Origin: Parvularcula bermudensis HTCC2503
GTDB lineage: Bacteria; Pseudomonadota; Alphaproteobacteria; Caulobacterales; Parvularculaceae
DNA: 64,000 bases
Assembly: GCF_000152825.2 (NCBI RefSeq)
Contig: NC_014414.1
Span: forward strand, 2,582,501-2,646,500
Reading direction: 5' to 3'
Shown: positions 25,353-35,420 of the stretch, piece after piece
How the letters are laid out: the number at the start of each line of letters is the position of its first letter
Position numbering within the stretch: the stretch's first letter is position 1
Made by a program: the position numbers and the translations under genes
Notes under the pieces: generated by a model
What the model was told of the DNA's origin: nothing
The model's database searches: none
Seen by the model: only the letters and a program-made list of their open reading frames with translations

Positions 25353-27512
25353 CTAGGGCACCCAGGGGCGATCCCCCCGAACCGCCTTAACGCTGGTCAT
25401 CCGCCAGCCTTGGGGCCCGCCGACGGATGACCCTGACCGGGCAGGCAGGAGGGCGACAGGTCCCAGCGCCTCAAGGCGGGCCGCCGTCAGCAAGACGGCG
25501 TCGCACCCATCGGTGATCCGTTCGGTCCGCCAAAGGGGAAGGATGACAATATCGTCGGTCCGGCAGGCCTGACCTGCGGCCTCCAACGACCGGACAAGGC
25601 TGATCCGCGGGCCGGCCGTACGGAGGACGCAAATAGGGGCCGCCGGAGGGCAGTCGAGCCGCCGCAGCGCCGTGCCCTTTGGCAGGCCATAGACCGCCCG
25701 CCATTGATCGAGACTGAACCGGGCTCGACGACGGCTGAGCACGGCCACCTCGCCATCCTCGTCCCGGATCGCCAGGTTCCCGGCCCCATCGGCGATCATG
25801 GCAATCGGGGGCACGGCCGAGGCCGCCCCGGCCAGCCCCAAAGCGATCAGCCCAAGACCGCCCCAGCGCCACGCCGCGCGCAACAGGCAAAGGGCAAGTC
25901 CCCCGGCGAGCACCGTGGCGAAGGCCCATGGCGGCCATTGGGCCACCGCGATAACCGCCCCCTCCCACCCTGCGATCCAGGTCGCAATCGACAGGATCGC
26001 CTCAAGGCCGAAGCCGGTGATCGGCCAAACGAGGCCATCGGCGCCGAAGGGCATCAGCGCAAGCCCCAGGACCAGACCCGGCATAATCAATAGGCTGAAT
26101 ATTGGCATAACGATAAGGTTGGCCAATAGTCCGTATGCCGCAACTTGATTGAAGTGATAGATCGCCATGGGGGCGGTCGCGAGCCCCGCGACCAGACTGG
26201 TCACCATAAGGCCAAGGACGAAACGGCGGACCCGTCCAGCTATCGTCACTGCCGGGCGCAATCGGCCTTCCAGCGCGGTATAGGTGGCGACGAGCGCCGT
26301 CACCGCCGCAAAGGACATCTGAAATCCGGCCCCAAGGATCATGTCCGGCCGCCACGCCACAATGACGATGGCTGCAACGGCAACCGTTCTGAGCGATACG
26401 GCTCGCCGATCGAGGAGGACAGCCAGAAACCCAATACTGGCCATGATGAAGGCGCGCTGCGCGGAGATCGGTCCGCCAGATAGCGCAAGATAGATAATGC
26501 CCGCCCCGCAGGCGGCGAGGGCGGCAGGCTTTTTCATCGGCCACCGCGCGGCAAGGGGCGGGATCGCCGCCAAGGCCGTCCGTAGGACAACGAACACGGT
26601 CCCGCAGACGAGCCCCATATGCAGGCCTGAAATCGCGAGGAGATGCGCCAATCCCGTATGGCGCAACGCATCGACAATCGGCGGCGGAAGAGCGGACCGG
26701 TCCCCGGTGACAAGGGCGATCGTCACCGCCCCGGCGGGTCCGGGCAGGGCGTCGGCAATCCGCTCGGCAATCCGTTGTCGCAATCCCTGAAGCCAAGCGG
26801 CCGATCCCAGCGTCGGGGTCGCCTCGGTGACAAGGCGGGGCTCGGCCATCAAAAAACCGACGCCCCCGATCCCCTCGAAATAGAGGTGGCGGCCGTAATC
26901 ATACCCGCCTGGGACCGCGGGGCCCGGCGGCGGCATCAATTGGCCGAACAGGGACAGGGTCGCCCCGGGACTTGCCGCGATGGGGTCCCCCCGCCAGGTG
27001 ACGCGGACCAGCCGCGGCAAGCTGTCAGACGGCAGGACACCGATGGCGGTCGGTGCGATGGTAAGGCGTTGGTCGCTCGGCCGGTTTTCGAGGGCGACAA
27101 GCGCCCCCGTGAGGGGCCCAGGCCCCCAGGGGCGCGCCAGAAGAGGCGTTTCGGCACGATCGGTCCGCCAGTCGGCAAGGGCACTTCCCAAGGCCATGAG
27201 GGTCGCCGCCCAGGCCAGCCACGCCAGGCGATCACGACCGCCGCGCCTCACCATGACCGCGCCGACAGCCCCCAGGCCTGCGATCAGCAGGGGGAGGACC
27301 GAGGGGGGCTCTTGGGGTCGCGTGAAATAGATTGCCGCCCCCGCCATGAGGAAGAGCGGGGCGAAGATCAACAACCGGCCGCTTTCCGCCGCAGCCCATT
27401 CGCCAAGTCGCCGACGGACCGAAAGAAGATCCGCGGCGAGACGGTCCGTCGCCTTGGGCAAAGGCCCAAGGACCCCGCCTCGCCCATAGCGTTTATCGAG
27501 GGTCAATGACAT
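25353..27512 (-). CDS. ComEC/Rec2-family DNA-uptake channel protein
   Basis: The 719-residue polytopic membrane protein has an N-terminal DUF4131/OB-like part (about 50-215) and then the Competence domain with many helices, containing HTGLAHLLAISGLHMGLV near 285-303. The C-terminal about 140 residues are soluble but lack the HxHxDH metal motif of a metallo-beta-lactamase domain, as in many alphaproteobacterial members. ComEC moves single-stranded DNA across the inner membrane. comF is also in the window, but no pilus-type uptake genes are. It is divergent from gltX. Confidence 0.9.
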   Translation of the reverse strand: MSLTLDKRYGRGGVLGPLPKATDRLAADLLSVRRRLGEWAAAESGRLLIFAPLFLMAGAAIYFTRPQEPPSVLPLLIAGLGAVGAVMVRRGGRDRLAWLAWAATLMALGSALADWRTDRAETPLLARPWGPGPLTGALVALENRPSDQRLTIAPTAIGVLPSDSLPRLVRVTWRGDPIAASPGATLSLFGQLMPPPGPAVPGGYDYGRHLYFEGIGGVGFLMAEPRLVTEATPTLGSAAWLQGLRQRIAERIADALPGPAGAVTIALVTGDRSALPPPIVDALRHTGLAHLLAISGLHMGLVCGTVFVVLRTALAAIPPLAARWPMKKPAALAACGAGIIYLALSGGPISAQRAFIMASIGFLAVLLDRRAVSLRTVAVAAIVIVAWRPDMILGAGFQMSFAAVTALVATYTALEGRLRPAVTIAGRVRRFVLGLMVTSLVAGLATAPMAIYHFNQVAAYGLLANLIVMPIFSLLIMPGLVLGLALMPFGADGLVWPITGFGLEAILSIATWIAGWEGAVIAVAQWPPWAFATVLAGGLALCLLRAAWRWGGLGLIALGLAGAASAVPPIAMIADGAGNLAIRDEDGEVAVLSRRRARFSLDQWRAVYGLPKGTALRRLDCPPAAPICVLRTAGPRISLVRSLEAAGQACRTDDIVILPLWRTERITDGCDAVLLTAARLEALGPVALLPARSGSSVGGPQGWRMTSVKAVRGDRPWVP

Positions 27513-27675
27513 CAGGCCCGATCTTGGCGGATCTCATGGCCGACTGCACCCGTCCCGGTGTCGTCCTCAGCGGATCGCGCCTTTTGCCGAGTCTCGTCCC
27601 CCCTCCCTTGGCAGCGTCGCTCTGGCCCTCTATCCCCGCCCGACACGTCCGCAAAAGCTTCCCGAAGGAACGCGA

Positions 27676-29073
27676 ATGGCTTCACCTCAGAAGATCGTGA
27701 CGAGATTTGCGCCCTCCCCCACGGGGTACCTCCATATTGGCGGGGCGCGGACCGCGCTCTTCAACTGGCTGTTCGCCAAGGGGGCTCACGCCGCCGCGGG
27801 GTCGCAATTTTTGCTACGGATCGAGGATACCGACAGAGCGCGTCACAATGAGGCAGCGGTCGCGGCGATCACCGAGGGGCTGTCCTGGCTAGGCCTTGAC
27901 TGGGACGGTGAGGTGATCAGTCAATTCGCCCGCGCCGACCGTCATGCGGCGATTGCCCATCGCCTTCTCGACGAAGGGAAAGCCTATAAATGCTGGTTGG
28001 CCGGTGAGGCGCTCGATCAGGCCAGAGCAGCGGCGCGGGCGCAGAATGCCCGCTTCACCAGCCCTTGGCGCGACCGCGATGACGAGGGCGAGGGGCCCTA
28101 TTCGGTGCGGCTGAAGCTCCCCCTTGAGGGCGATACCGTCATCGACGATGCCGTCCAGGGGGAGGTCCGGTTTCCCAACACGGCCCTTGATGACATGGTC
28201 ATTCTGCGATCCGACGGGACACCGACCTATATGCTCGCCGTGGTGGTCGATGACCATGATATGGACGTCACCCACATCATCCGGGGCGATGATCACCTCA
28301 TCAATGCCGCACGGCAATTCCACCTTTATGAAGCGGCGGGGTGGCCGGTGCCGGTCTTCGCCCATATCCCGCTGATCCACGGGCTCGACGGCAAAAAATT
28401 GTCAAAGCGCCATGGGGCGCTCGGAATCGAGAGCTATCGTGAAGATGGCTTTTTGCCCGAAGGATTGCGCAACGCGCTATTGCGCCTCGGCTGGTCCCAC
28501 GGCGATGCGGAGATCATTTCGACCGAAGAAGCGCTGAAATGGTTCGGCCTTGAGGGGATCGGCAAGGCGCCGGCGCGCCTCGATCCCGATCGTTTTCGAT
28601 CAATCAACGGCGCCCATCTTCAAAAAATGGCGCCCGATGCCTTTCTGGCGGCAGCCCTGCCCTTTCTGCCCGTACAGCCCAGCCCAGGCCAAAAAGCCCG
28701 GCTCACGCGCGGGGCCGCCGCCCTGCAAGAGCGTTGTCAGCTCCTCACCGATATCGCCGAAGCGGCGGCCTATCTATTGATCGAGCGACCGATTACCCCC
28801 TCGGGGAAAGCGGCAAAGCCCCTCAAGCAGGAGACGGCCCCCGACGTGCTCAAGGCCGCCCACCATCGCCTCAATGGCCTTGAGGCGTGGACGGCCGCCG
28901 CCTTGGACACGACGCTGAAGGCCCTCGCCGAGGATTTATCATTGTCGTTCGGAAAAGTAGGCCCGCCCCTCCGAGTCGCGGTAGCAGGGGGGCTTCCCTC
29001 CCCCGATCTTGGCCTCACCCTTGAGGCCATCGGTCGGGAAGAGACCTTGGCCCGCCTTGCCGACCGTCTATGA
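27676..29073 (+). CDS. gltX: Glutamyl-tRNA synthetase
   Basis: The 465-residue class I synthetase charges tRNA-Glu. The HIGH motif appears as HIGG in PTGYLHIGGART (residues 14-25) and KMSKS as KKLSKRHG near 240. An anticodon-binding helical region fills the C-terminal third. It starts at ATG 27676 with a moderate GAAGGAACG upstream. The neighbours, divergent comEC and downstream gltA, follow a common alphaproteobacterial order. Confidence 0.97.
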   Translation: MASPQKIVTRFAPSPTGYLHIGGARTALFNWLFAKGAHAAAGSQFLLRIEDTDRARHNEAAVAAITEGLSWLGLDWDGEVISQFARADRHAAIAHRLLDEGKAYKCWLAGEALDQARAAARAQNARFTSPWRDRDDEGEGPYSVRLKLPLEGDTVIDDAVQGEVRFPNTALDDMVILRSDGTPTYMLAVVVDDHDMDVTHIIRGDDHLINAARQFHLYEAAGWPVPVFAHIPLIHGLDGKKLSKRHGALGIESYREDGFLPEGLRNALLRLGWSHGDAEIISTEEALKWFGLEGIGKAPARLDPDRFRSINGAHLQKMAPDAFLAAALPFLPVQPSPGQKARLTRGAAALQERCQLLTDIAEAAAYLLIERPITPSGKAAKPLKQETAPDVLKAAHHRLNGLEAWTAAALDTTLKALAEDLSLSFGKVGPPLRVAVAGGLPSPDLGLTLEAIGREETLARLADRL

Positions 29074-29191
29074 AGGTTTATTGTTGCACTGCCCCTAGTC
29101 ATAGCGGGTCATACTGCGTTTTTTCGCCCTTTGGGTACCGACCGTGGGACAATGGCCGCAGGGCCCCCCTGCCTCTAACCGGAGTGATGAT

Positions 29192-30481
29192 ATGAAAAGC
29201 ACACTTAACCAGACGGGAACAGCGACGCTCGACGGCAAAGAGTTCCCCGTCTACTCCCCCACCCACGGCAATGATGTCATCGACATCCGGGCCCTGGGCA
29301 AGGAAACCGGCAAGTTCACCTTCGACCCCGGTTATACGTCCACCGCCTCCTGCGAGAGCAAGATCACCTTTATCGATGGTGATGAAGGGATCCTCCTTTA
29401 CCGCGGATTTCCCATCGACGAGCTGGCCGAGCAGTCGGATTTCATCGAAACCGCCTATTTGCTTTTGCACGGCGAATTGCCGTCCATGTCGGAGCTGAAA
29501 AACTTTCGGAGCAACATCACCTATCACACGATGGTGCATGAGCACTTCAAGGGCTTCATGGACGGGTTCCGCCGTGACGCCCACCCCATGGCCGTGATGT
29601 GCGGGGCCGTCGGTGCCCTCTCCGCTTTCTATCACGACTCAACCGATATATCGAACCCGGACCATCGGGAGATTTCCACCCACCGGATGATCGCCAAGAT
29701 GCCGACCATCGCGGCGATGGCCTATAAGTACAATATCGGCCAACCGTTCATTCATCCTCTGAACGATCTTCACTATACAGAAAATTTCCTGCGCATGTGC
29801 TTTGCCGTGCCCGCGGAAGAATGGAAGATCAATAAGGTCTGTGCCGGAGCGCTCGATAAGATCTTCATCCTGCACATGGATCACGAGCAGAATGCCTCGA
29901 CCTCGACGGTGCGCCTGGCCGGCAGCTCGGGGGCGAACCCCTTCGCCGCTATCGCGGCCGGGATCGCCTGCCTTTGGGGGCCGGCCCATGGCGGCGCCAA
30001 CGAGGCCGCCCTCCGTATGCTGATGCAAATCGGGACTGTCGATAAGATCCCCGAATATATCGCGCGGGCGAAAGACAAGTCCGACCCCTTCCGGCTTATG
30101 GGCTTCGGCCACCGCGTCTATAAAAATTTCGACCCCCGCGCGAAGGTCATGAAAAAGGCCTGCCATGAGGTTCTCGAGGCCCTCGACATCAAGGACCCCC
30201 TGTTCGACGTGGCGAAAGAACTTGAGCGGATTGCCCTTGAGGACGAATATTTCGTCGAGAAGAAGCTTTATCCGAATATCGACTTCTATTCCGGCATCAC
30301 CCTCCGGGCTCTTGGGTTCCCGACGGAGATGTTCACCGCCCTCTTCGCCCTTGCCCGCACGGTGGGCTGGATCGCGCAATGGTCGGAGATGCTTGAAGAT
30401 CCGAACCAGAAAATCGGCCGCCCCCGGCAGATCTATACCGGTGCGGCAAAACGAAGCTTCGTTCCCCTCGCCCAGCGCTAA
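29192..30481 (+). CDS. gltA: Citrate synthase
   Basis: The 429-residue enzyme condenses oxaloacetate and acetyl-CoA in the TCA cycle. The ATG at 29192 gives the standard N-terminus; an upstream in-frame ATG at 29144 would add 16 unlikely residues. Diagnostic regions include [13 protein letters not shown], the active-site His block [15 protein letters not shown], and [15 protein letters not shown]. The length matches the type II hexameric enzymes. It follows gltX by 118 bp and is followed by a stable hairpin. Confidence 0.98.
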   Translation: MKSTLNQTGTATLDGKEFPVYSPTHGNDVIDIRALGKETGKFTFDPGYTSTASCESKITFIDGDEGILLYRGFPIDELAEQSDFIETAYLLLHGELPSMSELKNFRSNITYHTMVHEHFKGFMDGFRRDAHPMAVMCGAVGALSAFYHDSTDISNPDHREISTHRMIAKMPTIAAMAYKYNIGQPFIHPLNDLHYTENFLRMCFAVPAEEWKINKVCAGALDKIFILHMDHEQNASTSTVRLAGSSGANPFAAIAAGIACLWGPAHGGANEAALRMLMQIGTVDKIPEYIARAKDKSDPFRLMGFGHRVYKNFDPRAKVMKKACHEVLEALDIKDPLFDVAKELERIALEDEYFVEKKLYPNIDFYSGITLRALGFPTEMFTALFALARTVGWIAQWSEMLEDPNQKIGRPRQIYTGAAKRSFVPLAQR

Positions 30482-30495
30482 GCGATCATGCCAAC

Positions 30496-30523
30496 GGCTC
30501 GCCCCCAAAGCTGAGGGCGAGCC
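30496..30523 (+). terminator. Hairpin downstream of gltA
   Basis: GGCTCGCCC pairs perfectly with GGGCGAGCC over nine bases around a ten-base loop, starting 15 bases after the gltA stop. A T-tract is missing, so it may stabilise the gltA mRNA end or act with Rho rather than as a classic intrinsic terminator. Confidence 0.5.
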
Positions 30524-30576
30524 GGAACACGAAAGACGTCTCGGGGTTCCCTCTCTACGCTAGAGGAAATCCCGAT

Positions 30577-31974
30577 ATGTCCACCGACACCATTCAAACG
30601 ATCAATCCCGCCACGGGAATGTCCCTTGAGACATATCCGATGATGACGGATGAAGAGGCCCGTTCCGTGGTCGACAAATGCCATCGGGCTTTCGTCGAAT
30701 GGCGGGAGACCTCCTTCAACCATCGCGGCCGGATCCTGCGATCGATCGGCCAAGCCTTACAGGACCATAAAGACGAGCTCGCTGAGTTGATGAGCCGTGA
30801 GATGGGCAAATGCCTCGCCCATTCCCATGCCGAAATCGATCTTTGTACGGGCATTTGTGAATACACCGCCGAACACGGCGCCTCCTTCCTGAGGGAGGAG
30901 CGCCGCGACCTTGAGGTGGGCGCCGAGGGATATGTCGTCCATGCCCCGATCGGCGTGGTCTATGGCATCCAGCCGTGGAATTTTCCGGCCTATCAGGTCG
31001 TCCGTTATTCCATCGCCAATTTGATGACCGGCAATGGCGTCCTTCTCAAACATGCTGAAATCGTGACCGGGTCGGCCTTGTTGCTTGAGAAAATTTATCG
31101 CGAGGGCGGCTTGCCCGATAATCTCTTCCGGGTCCTCCTTATTTCTCACGACCAGTCGGATGACATCATCGCAAACGATCAGGTCCGCGGTGTCACCTTT
31201 ACGGGCAGTCCCAATGGCGGACGCCATGTGGCGGGGGAAGCGGCAAAGCACCTGAAGAAATCCGTGATGGAACTGGGGTCCAACGATGCGTTCATCGTTC
31301 TGGCCGATGCCGATCTCGACTTGGCGGTCAGGGCCTCTGTGACCGGACGGACCTTCAATAATGGCGAGACCTGCGTGGCCGCCAAACGCTTCATCGTCGT
31401 CGACGAGCTCTATGACGAATTCGAGGCGCGGTTCATCGAGGCCATGTCGGCGTTGACGCTTGGGGATCCGATGGCGGAGGAAACGGACATCGGCCCAATG
31501 GCGCGGGAAGACCTCCGGGACACCCTCCATCAGCAGGTCGAGAAAAGTGTGGCGAACGGCGCCCGTCTCGCCCTTGGCGGCCAGATGCCCGAAGGCGACG
31601 GATTTTTCTATCCGGCAACGGTCCTGGCCGATGTGGTCCCCGGCCAACCCGCCTATGGAGAGGAATTCTTCGGCCCCGTGGCGTCGCTCATCAGGGCGAA
31701 GGATACAGACGATGCCATGCGCATTGCGAATGACAGCCGTTTCGGCCTGGGGGGCGGGATCTTCAGCACCGATACGGACGAAGCAAAGCGCCTCGCCGCC
31801 GAGCATTTCGATACCGGCATGGTCTTCATCAACGGCTATGGCGTGGCCCAACCGAACATGCCCTTCGGCGGCGTGAAGGATTCTGGCTATGGCCGGGAGC
31901 ATGGGGGCACCGGCGTGAGGGAATTCGCCAACGAGAAAGCCATCTTTGTGATGAATGGCGCGATCCTCGGCTGA
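30577..31974 (+). CDS. Aldehyde dehydrogenase, succinate-semialdehyde dehydrogenase-like
   Basis: The 465-residue NAD(P)+-dependent enzyme belongs to the ALDH superfamily. The catalytic Cys266 is in NNGETCVAAKR and the general base Glu232 is in VMELGSND. The cofactor region (QPWNFPAYQVVR, TFTGSPNGG) is intact. Short length and overall look are closest to the Sad/GabD-type succinate-semialdehyde dehydrogenases, which would feed succinate to the TCA cycle beside citrate synthase. Other short-chain aldehydes remain possible. It starts at ATG 30577, 95 bp after gltA. Confidence 0.88.
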   Translation: MSTDTIQTINPATGMSLETYPMMTDEEARSVVDKCHRAFVEWRETSFNHRGRILRSIGQALQDHKDELAELMSREMGKCLAHSHAEIDLCTGICEYTAEHGASFLREERRDLEVGAEGYVVHAPIGVVYGIQPWNFPAYQVVRYSIANLMTGNGVLLKHAEIVTGSALLLEKIYREGGLPDNLFRVLLISHDQSDDIIANDQVRGVTFTGSPNGGRHVAGEAAKHLKKSVMELGSNDAFIVLADADLDLAVRASVTGRTFNNGETCVAAKRFIVVDELYDEFEARFIEAMSALTLGDPMAEETDIGPMAREDLRDTLHQQVEKSVANGARLALGGQMPEGDGFFYPATVLADVVPGQPAYGEEFFGPVASLIRAKDTDDAMRIANDSRFGLGGGIFSTDTDEAKRLAAEHFDTGMVFINGYGVAQPNMPFGGVKDSGYGREHGGTGVREFANEKAIFVMNGAILG

Positions 31975-32022
31975 GATCGCGGCGAGGAAGGCGCGCGTGT
32001 GCCTCCCCTACTGTGGCTCTCC

Positions 32023-32055
32023 AAAAAAACCCCGCGCGCCCAAAGGGCGGCGGGG
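32023..32055 (-). terminator. Intrinsic terminator of rplM-rpsI
   Basis: On the minus strand, CCCCGCCGCCC pairs with GGGCGCGCGGGG (one base bulged) around TTT, directly followed by seven T. It lies 24 bases past the rpsI stop. This is the clearest minus-strand Rho-independent terminator in the window. Confidence 0.88.
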
Positions 32056-32078
32056 CATGACAGTCAAGAGCGAACCCG

Positions 32079-32588
32079 TCAGCGCTTAGAGAATTGGAAG
32101 CTCCGGCGGGCTTTCGCCTTACCATATTTCTTCCGTTCCACTGCCCGACTATCACGGGTCAGGAAGCCGCCTTTTTTCAACACAGGTCTGAGGCCCGGCT
32201 CGTAATAGGTCAGCGCCTTGGCCAGGCCGTGGCGAACCGCCCCGGCTTGCCCGGAGGGGCCTGACCCCTTGACGGTGCAGATCACGTCAAACTGGTCCAT
32301 CCGCTCCGCCGCTTCGAGGGGCTGTTTAAGGACCATTTGCAGCACAGGCCGTCCGAAATAATCGGCGATGTCACGATTATTGACCGTGATCTTACCGCTG
32401 CCCGGCTTGATCCACACCCGCGCAATCGCCGTTTTCCGCCGACCGGTCGCATAGGAGCGACCATATTGGTCGATCTTCGGCGCCACCGGGGCGAAGGCAT
32501 CCTCGCCGGAATCCGTCGTCGCCTCGGTCTCTGCAGCGGTGCCTTGGAGGTCCTTGAGGGCGTCGAGTCCTTGGGAAGTGTCGCTCAT
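32079..32588 (-). CDS. rpsI: 30S ribosomal protein S9
   Basis: The 169-residue small-subunit protein has its conserved core from [18 protein letters not shown] (about 42-60) to the end [24 protein letters not shown]-type tail, whose last Arg contacts tRNA in the P site. The first 35 residues are an acidic extension that is usual in alphaproteobacteria. It is 12 bp after rplM, the standard L13-S9 operon, and is followed by a strong terminator. Confidence 0.98.
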   Translation of the reverse strand: MSDTSQGLDALKDLQGTAAETEATTDSGEDAFAPVAPKIDQYGRSYATGRRKTAIARVWIKPGSGKITVNNRDIADYFGRPVLQMVLKQPLEAAERMDQFDVICTVKGSGPSGQAGAVRHGLAKALTYYEPGLRPVLKKGGFLTRDSRAVERKKYGKAKARRSFQFSKR

Positions 32589-32600
32589 CTTTATCCTGCC

Positions 32601-33083
32601 TTAACCGCGGGGGGTATTTTTGGAGTTGAGGGCCGCCACATCGAGGGGCGTCGGCTGTTGGGCGTCATGGGGATGATCGGGCCCGGCATAGACATGAAGG
32701 TGGGTCATCTGACGGCGCGCCAGGGGGGAGTCCTTCGGCATCATCCGCTCCACCGCCTTATACAGCACCCGCTCGGGGAAACGTCCTTCAAGGACCTTGT
32801 CCGCCGTGCGGGACTTGATCCCGCCGGGATAGCCGGTGTGCCAATAATAGGTCTGCTGCGTGCGCTTGCGGCCGGTGAACGCCACCTTTTCGGCATTGAC
32901 GACGATCACATGGTCGCCGTCATCGACATGGGGGGTGTAGGTGGGCAAGTGCTTGCCGCGCAGGCGCATGGCGATCAGGGATGCCAGCCGACCGACAACG
33001 AGATTTTCCGCATCGATCACCACCCACTTCTTATCCACATCCGCGGGCTTGGTCTGATATGTCTTCGAGGCCTCGGTCTGCAT
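32601..33083 (-). CDS. rplM: 50S ribosomal protein L13
   Basis: The 160-residue early-assembly large-subunit protein has the family marks [32 protein letters not shown] and the [14 protein letters not shown] block. It starts at ATG 33083 with AGAGGCGG upstream. It is the first gene of the rplM-rpsI operon. Its promoter must lie in 33084-33328, a region shared with the divergent lipoprotein gene. Confidence 0.98.
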   Translation of the reverse strand: MQTEASKTYQTKPADVDKKWVVIDAENLVVGRLASLIAMRLRGKHLPTYTPHVDDGDHVIVVNAEKVAFTGRKRTQQTYYWHTGYPGGIKSRTADKVLEGRFPERVLYKAVERMMPKDSPLARRQMTHLHVYAGPDHPHDAQQPTPLDVAALNSKNTPRG

Positions 33084-33230
33084 GGCCGCCTCTTCTCCTT
33101 CTGCGGGGCCGGCCCCGCCTAATCATGAAAATCGAGCGAAGCGTCACTCCGCAAGGCGCTGCGTATTTGCCACCCTCGCGATAATGTCAAGCATGCCTAA
33201 AATCGACGAGACAAAACAGCGACTTAAAAC

Positions 33231-33250
33231 TGTGGTATCAATATACCACA
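33231..33250. promoter_or_regulatory. Palindromic operator candidate
   Basis: TGTGGTAT-CAAT-ATACCACA is a perfect 8-bp inverted repeat. It lies 79 bp before the lipoprotein gene and 148 bp before divergent rplM. TGGT/ACCA half-sites occur in several GntR-type and TetR-type operators, but I cannot name the regulator. Confidence 0.4.
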
Positions 33251-33328
33251 TAACGCGCGTCTCACCTCTAGCTCCCTGATTTCGCTTTGCTAAAGACCGT
33301 TGCAGTGGGACAGCAAAAGGGACTCACC

Positions 33329-34402
33329 ATGCTCAAAAAAATGACCCTCCTGAGCCTTTTTGTGGGACTTTGCGCCTGTGGCGGGCAGAAAGAGGACCAG
33401 AGCGCCGAGGCCCCTGCTGCCCCGGCGACGGAAGACAGCGCCCCCGCCGCGGCTGCGGGGGACGGCCCCCTCCCCCTTTCGGCAACCGACGTCCTTGGCG
33501 GGTTCGAGGGCACGGTCACAGGCCTCGCCCTGTCCCGGAACCCCGATAGCGTTCTCGACAGCGCCGTGATCGTGGGCAATGGGGCGGCCGGCCTTGCCCT
33601 GGTGCCGACATCGCAAACACGCAATGCGACCATGATCGATTTCGGCGGCGCCGTGGCGGCGGCGACGGCAACGCAGAGCGAGGGGGGCCCGCTGATCGTC
33701 GTCGAGCGCGCCGACGGTCGGGTAAGTTTCCGAACTTTCGGCGCCAACCGCGACAGTCTGCAAGAGATCGCCGCCCTTGAACCCGGCGCCCTGGCTGGGC
33801 GCCCGCGCGCCCTGTGCGCCCTTGAGGATCATGTCTTCAGGATCGATGCCGATGGTGGGGTCACCGTTATTTCCGCCCGAACGGGCGCCGAAGGCCCAAG
33901 CTTTGAGACGACCGTCATCAGGACCGATCCGGCGCTCGATTGCACGGCGGCCGGGGATCGGATCTACGTTTTGAAACGCGACGGCCGGATCGCCGCGTTT
34001 AATCCCGATGGCACGGTGCTGATCGCGAATGTCGCCGATCTGCCCGGCACCAACCGAATCGCCGCCATGCCCCTGACCGAGGGGGCGCCCGTCATCTTCG
34101 CCGTGCTCGACGATGGGACCGTCAGAACGGGCGAGACGGTCTTTCGCCTCAAGGTGGCAGGTCAGCCGGTGGCGGTCGACCGCCTAGCCTTCGGTCGCGG
34201 CAATTTCGGCGCGGTCTATCGCAATGGGGTTGCCGCCATCGTGACCTCGTCCCAGGGGCTCGTGGTTCTCTCCTGGCTTGCGCTCGCCGACCAGCTGTCC
34301 CTCGCCGAAGACACGCGCCCTATGCCGCCGTCGACATCGTCGGAGATGTCGGCACCGGTGACGATTGAGGTGCCCGATCTCGCCCTGCCCACGCAGGATT
34401 AA
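33329..34402 (+). CDS. Predicted lipoprotein, beta-propeller-like
   Basis: The ATG at 33329 with AAAGGGA upstream gives 357 residues; the in-frame start at 33287 is unlikely. A lipoprotein signal ends LCAC (Cys17), followed by a Pro/Ala/Glu linker (about 20-45). The rest shows repeating short strands such as VFRIDADGGVTVIS, IYVLKRDGRIAAFNPDG and VIFAVLDDGTVRTG, spaced like propeller blades. No named family was recognised. Its end overlaps convergent ctaA by 83 bp. A role as a periplasmic scaffold or sensor is only a guess. Confidence 0.75.
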   Translation: MLKKMTLLSLFVGLCACGGQKEDQSAEAPAAPATEDSAPAAAAGDGPLPLSATDVLGGFEGTVTGLALSRNPDSVLDSAVIVGNGAAGLALVPTSQTRNATMIDFGGAVAAATATQSEGGPLIVVERADGRVSFRTFGANRDSLQEIAALEPGALAGRPRALCALEDHVFRIDADGGVTVISARTGAEGPSFETTVIRTDPALDCTAAGDRIYVLKRDGRIAAFNPDGTVLIANVADLPGTNRIAAMPLTEGAPVIFAVLDDGTVRTGETVFRLKVAGQPVAVDRLAFGRGNFGAVYRNGVAAIVTSSQGLVVLSWLALADQLSLAEDTRPMPPSTSSEMSAPVTIEVPDLALPTQD

Positions 34403-35420
34403 CCCGGTACCACGCCGTAAGGACGAGGCCGAAGAGGCAGAGAGCGGCCAATTGGTGCAACAGCCCAAGGGCCATGGGGACCGCCATGACCACCGTCCAA
34501 ATCCCCAGGCCCATCTGGAGGACAATGCCCGCCAGGATCAGCGCGCTCCAGCGACGCAAGGACGAGTGTTCTCGCCAAACCGCCACGAGGAGCCAAATCG
34601 CAACTCCCGTTAGCACATAGGCCAATAAGCGGTGATTGAATTGGACGGCGGCAATGGAGTTCACCGTATCCCCAAAATCCGGCGATCCGACAAAATAGCC
34701 ACGGGGAAAAACCTCACCATCCATGAGGGGCCAAGTATTATAGGTCTTCCCCGCCCGCAGCCCCGCGACGAAAGCGCCGAAGATGATCTGTAAAAAGACT
34801 CCGCCCATCAGGACGGAGAGCCCCACCCGGACAGGACGCGGCGCCGCGATCGGCTGAAGCGCCCCCCAAAGGGAGAGGGCCTGCAACAATGTCAGGCCGA
34901 AAAGGAGGAAAGCGGTGGCAAGATGCAAGGCCAACCGAAAATGGCTGACATCGACCCGATCCGAAAGGCCGCTCGCCACCATGAACCACCCGATGGCGCC
35001 TTGAAGGCCGACAAGGGCGAAAAGGCCCCAAAGACGCCACCGCAGCGGACCTGACACCGTCCCCCGCAGTGACCACCAAAGGAGCGGCAGGGCCACATAA
35101 AGCCCGATGAAGCGCCCCAAATTCCGGTGTCCCCATTCCCACCAGAAAATTTCTTCGAACTGGGCCAGGGTCATCCCCGCATTGACCAGCGTATATTCGG
35201 GGATCTGCTTGTATTTTTCGAATAGGTCCTGCCAACCGGCCTCGGAGAGGGGCGGCAGCGCCCCCATAATTGGATCCCATTCGGTAATCGACAGCCCCGA
35301 ATCCGTGAGGCGCGTGGCACCGCCCACCGTGACCATCAGGGCGATGAGGGCGCACAGGCCGAACAGCCATCCAGCGATCAGCCGAGGGCGAGGCGTTTGG
35401 GGGGACAAGCTCTCAGTCAT
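34320..35420 (-). CDS. ctaA: Heme A synthase
   Basis: This integral membrane enzyme converts heme O to heme A for cytochrome oxidase. It has eight predicted helices. Haem-ligand histidines lie in EWGHRNLGRFIG, SHFRLALHLATA, FNHRLLAYV and LLHQLAAL, as in type 2 CtaA, and TRLTDSGLSITEWDP is diagnostic. The frame is open to 35498; ATG 35420 gives 366 residues, the more usual length, though neither start has a good ribosome site. The C-terminal Pro/Ser-rich tail overlaps the lipoprotein gene. Confidence 0.94.
   Translation of the reverse strand: MTESLSPQTPRPRLIAGWLFGLCALIALMVTVGGATRLTDSGLSITEWDPIMGALPPLSEAGWQDLFEKYKQIPEYTLVNAGMTLAQFEEIFWWEWGHRNLGRFIGLYVALPLLWWSLRGTVSGPLRWRLWGLFALVGLQGAIGWFMVASGLSDRVDVSHFRLALHLATAFLLFGLTLLQALSLWGALQPIAAPRPVRVGLSVLMGGVFLQIIFGAFVAGLRAGKTYNTWPLMDGEVFPRGYFVGSPDFGDTVNSIAAVQFNHRLLAYVLTGVAIWLLVAVWREHSSLRRWSALILAGIVLQMGLGIWTVVMAVPMALGLLHQLAALCLFGLVLTAWYRVNPAWAGRDRAPQSSPVPTSPTMSTAA

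Noticed and set aside
33082-33279. 65-codon plus-strand ORF upstream of the lipoprotein gene
   Set aside because: It begins inside the rplM leader, lacks a ribosome site, runs through the palindrome and has no family resemblance.
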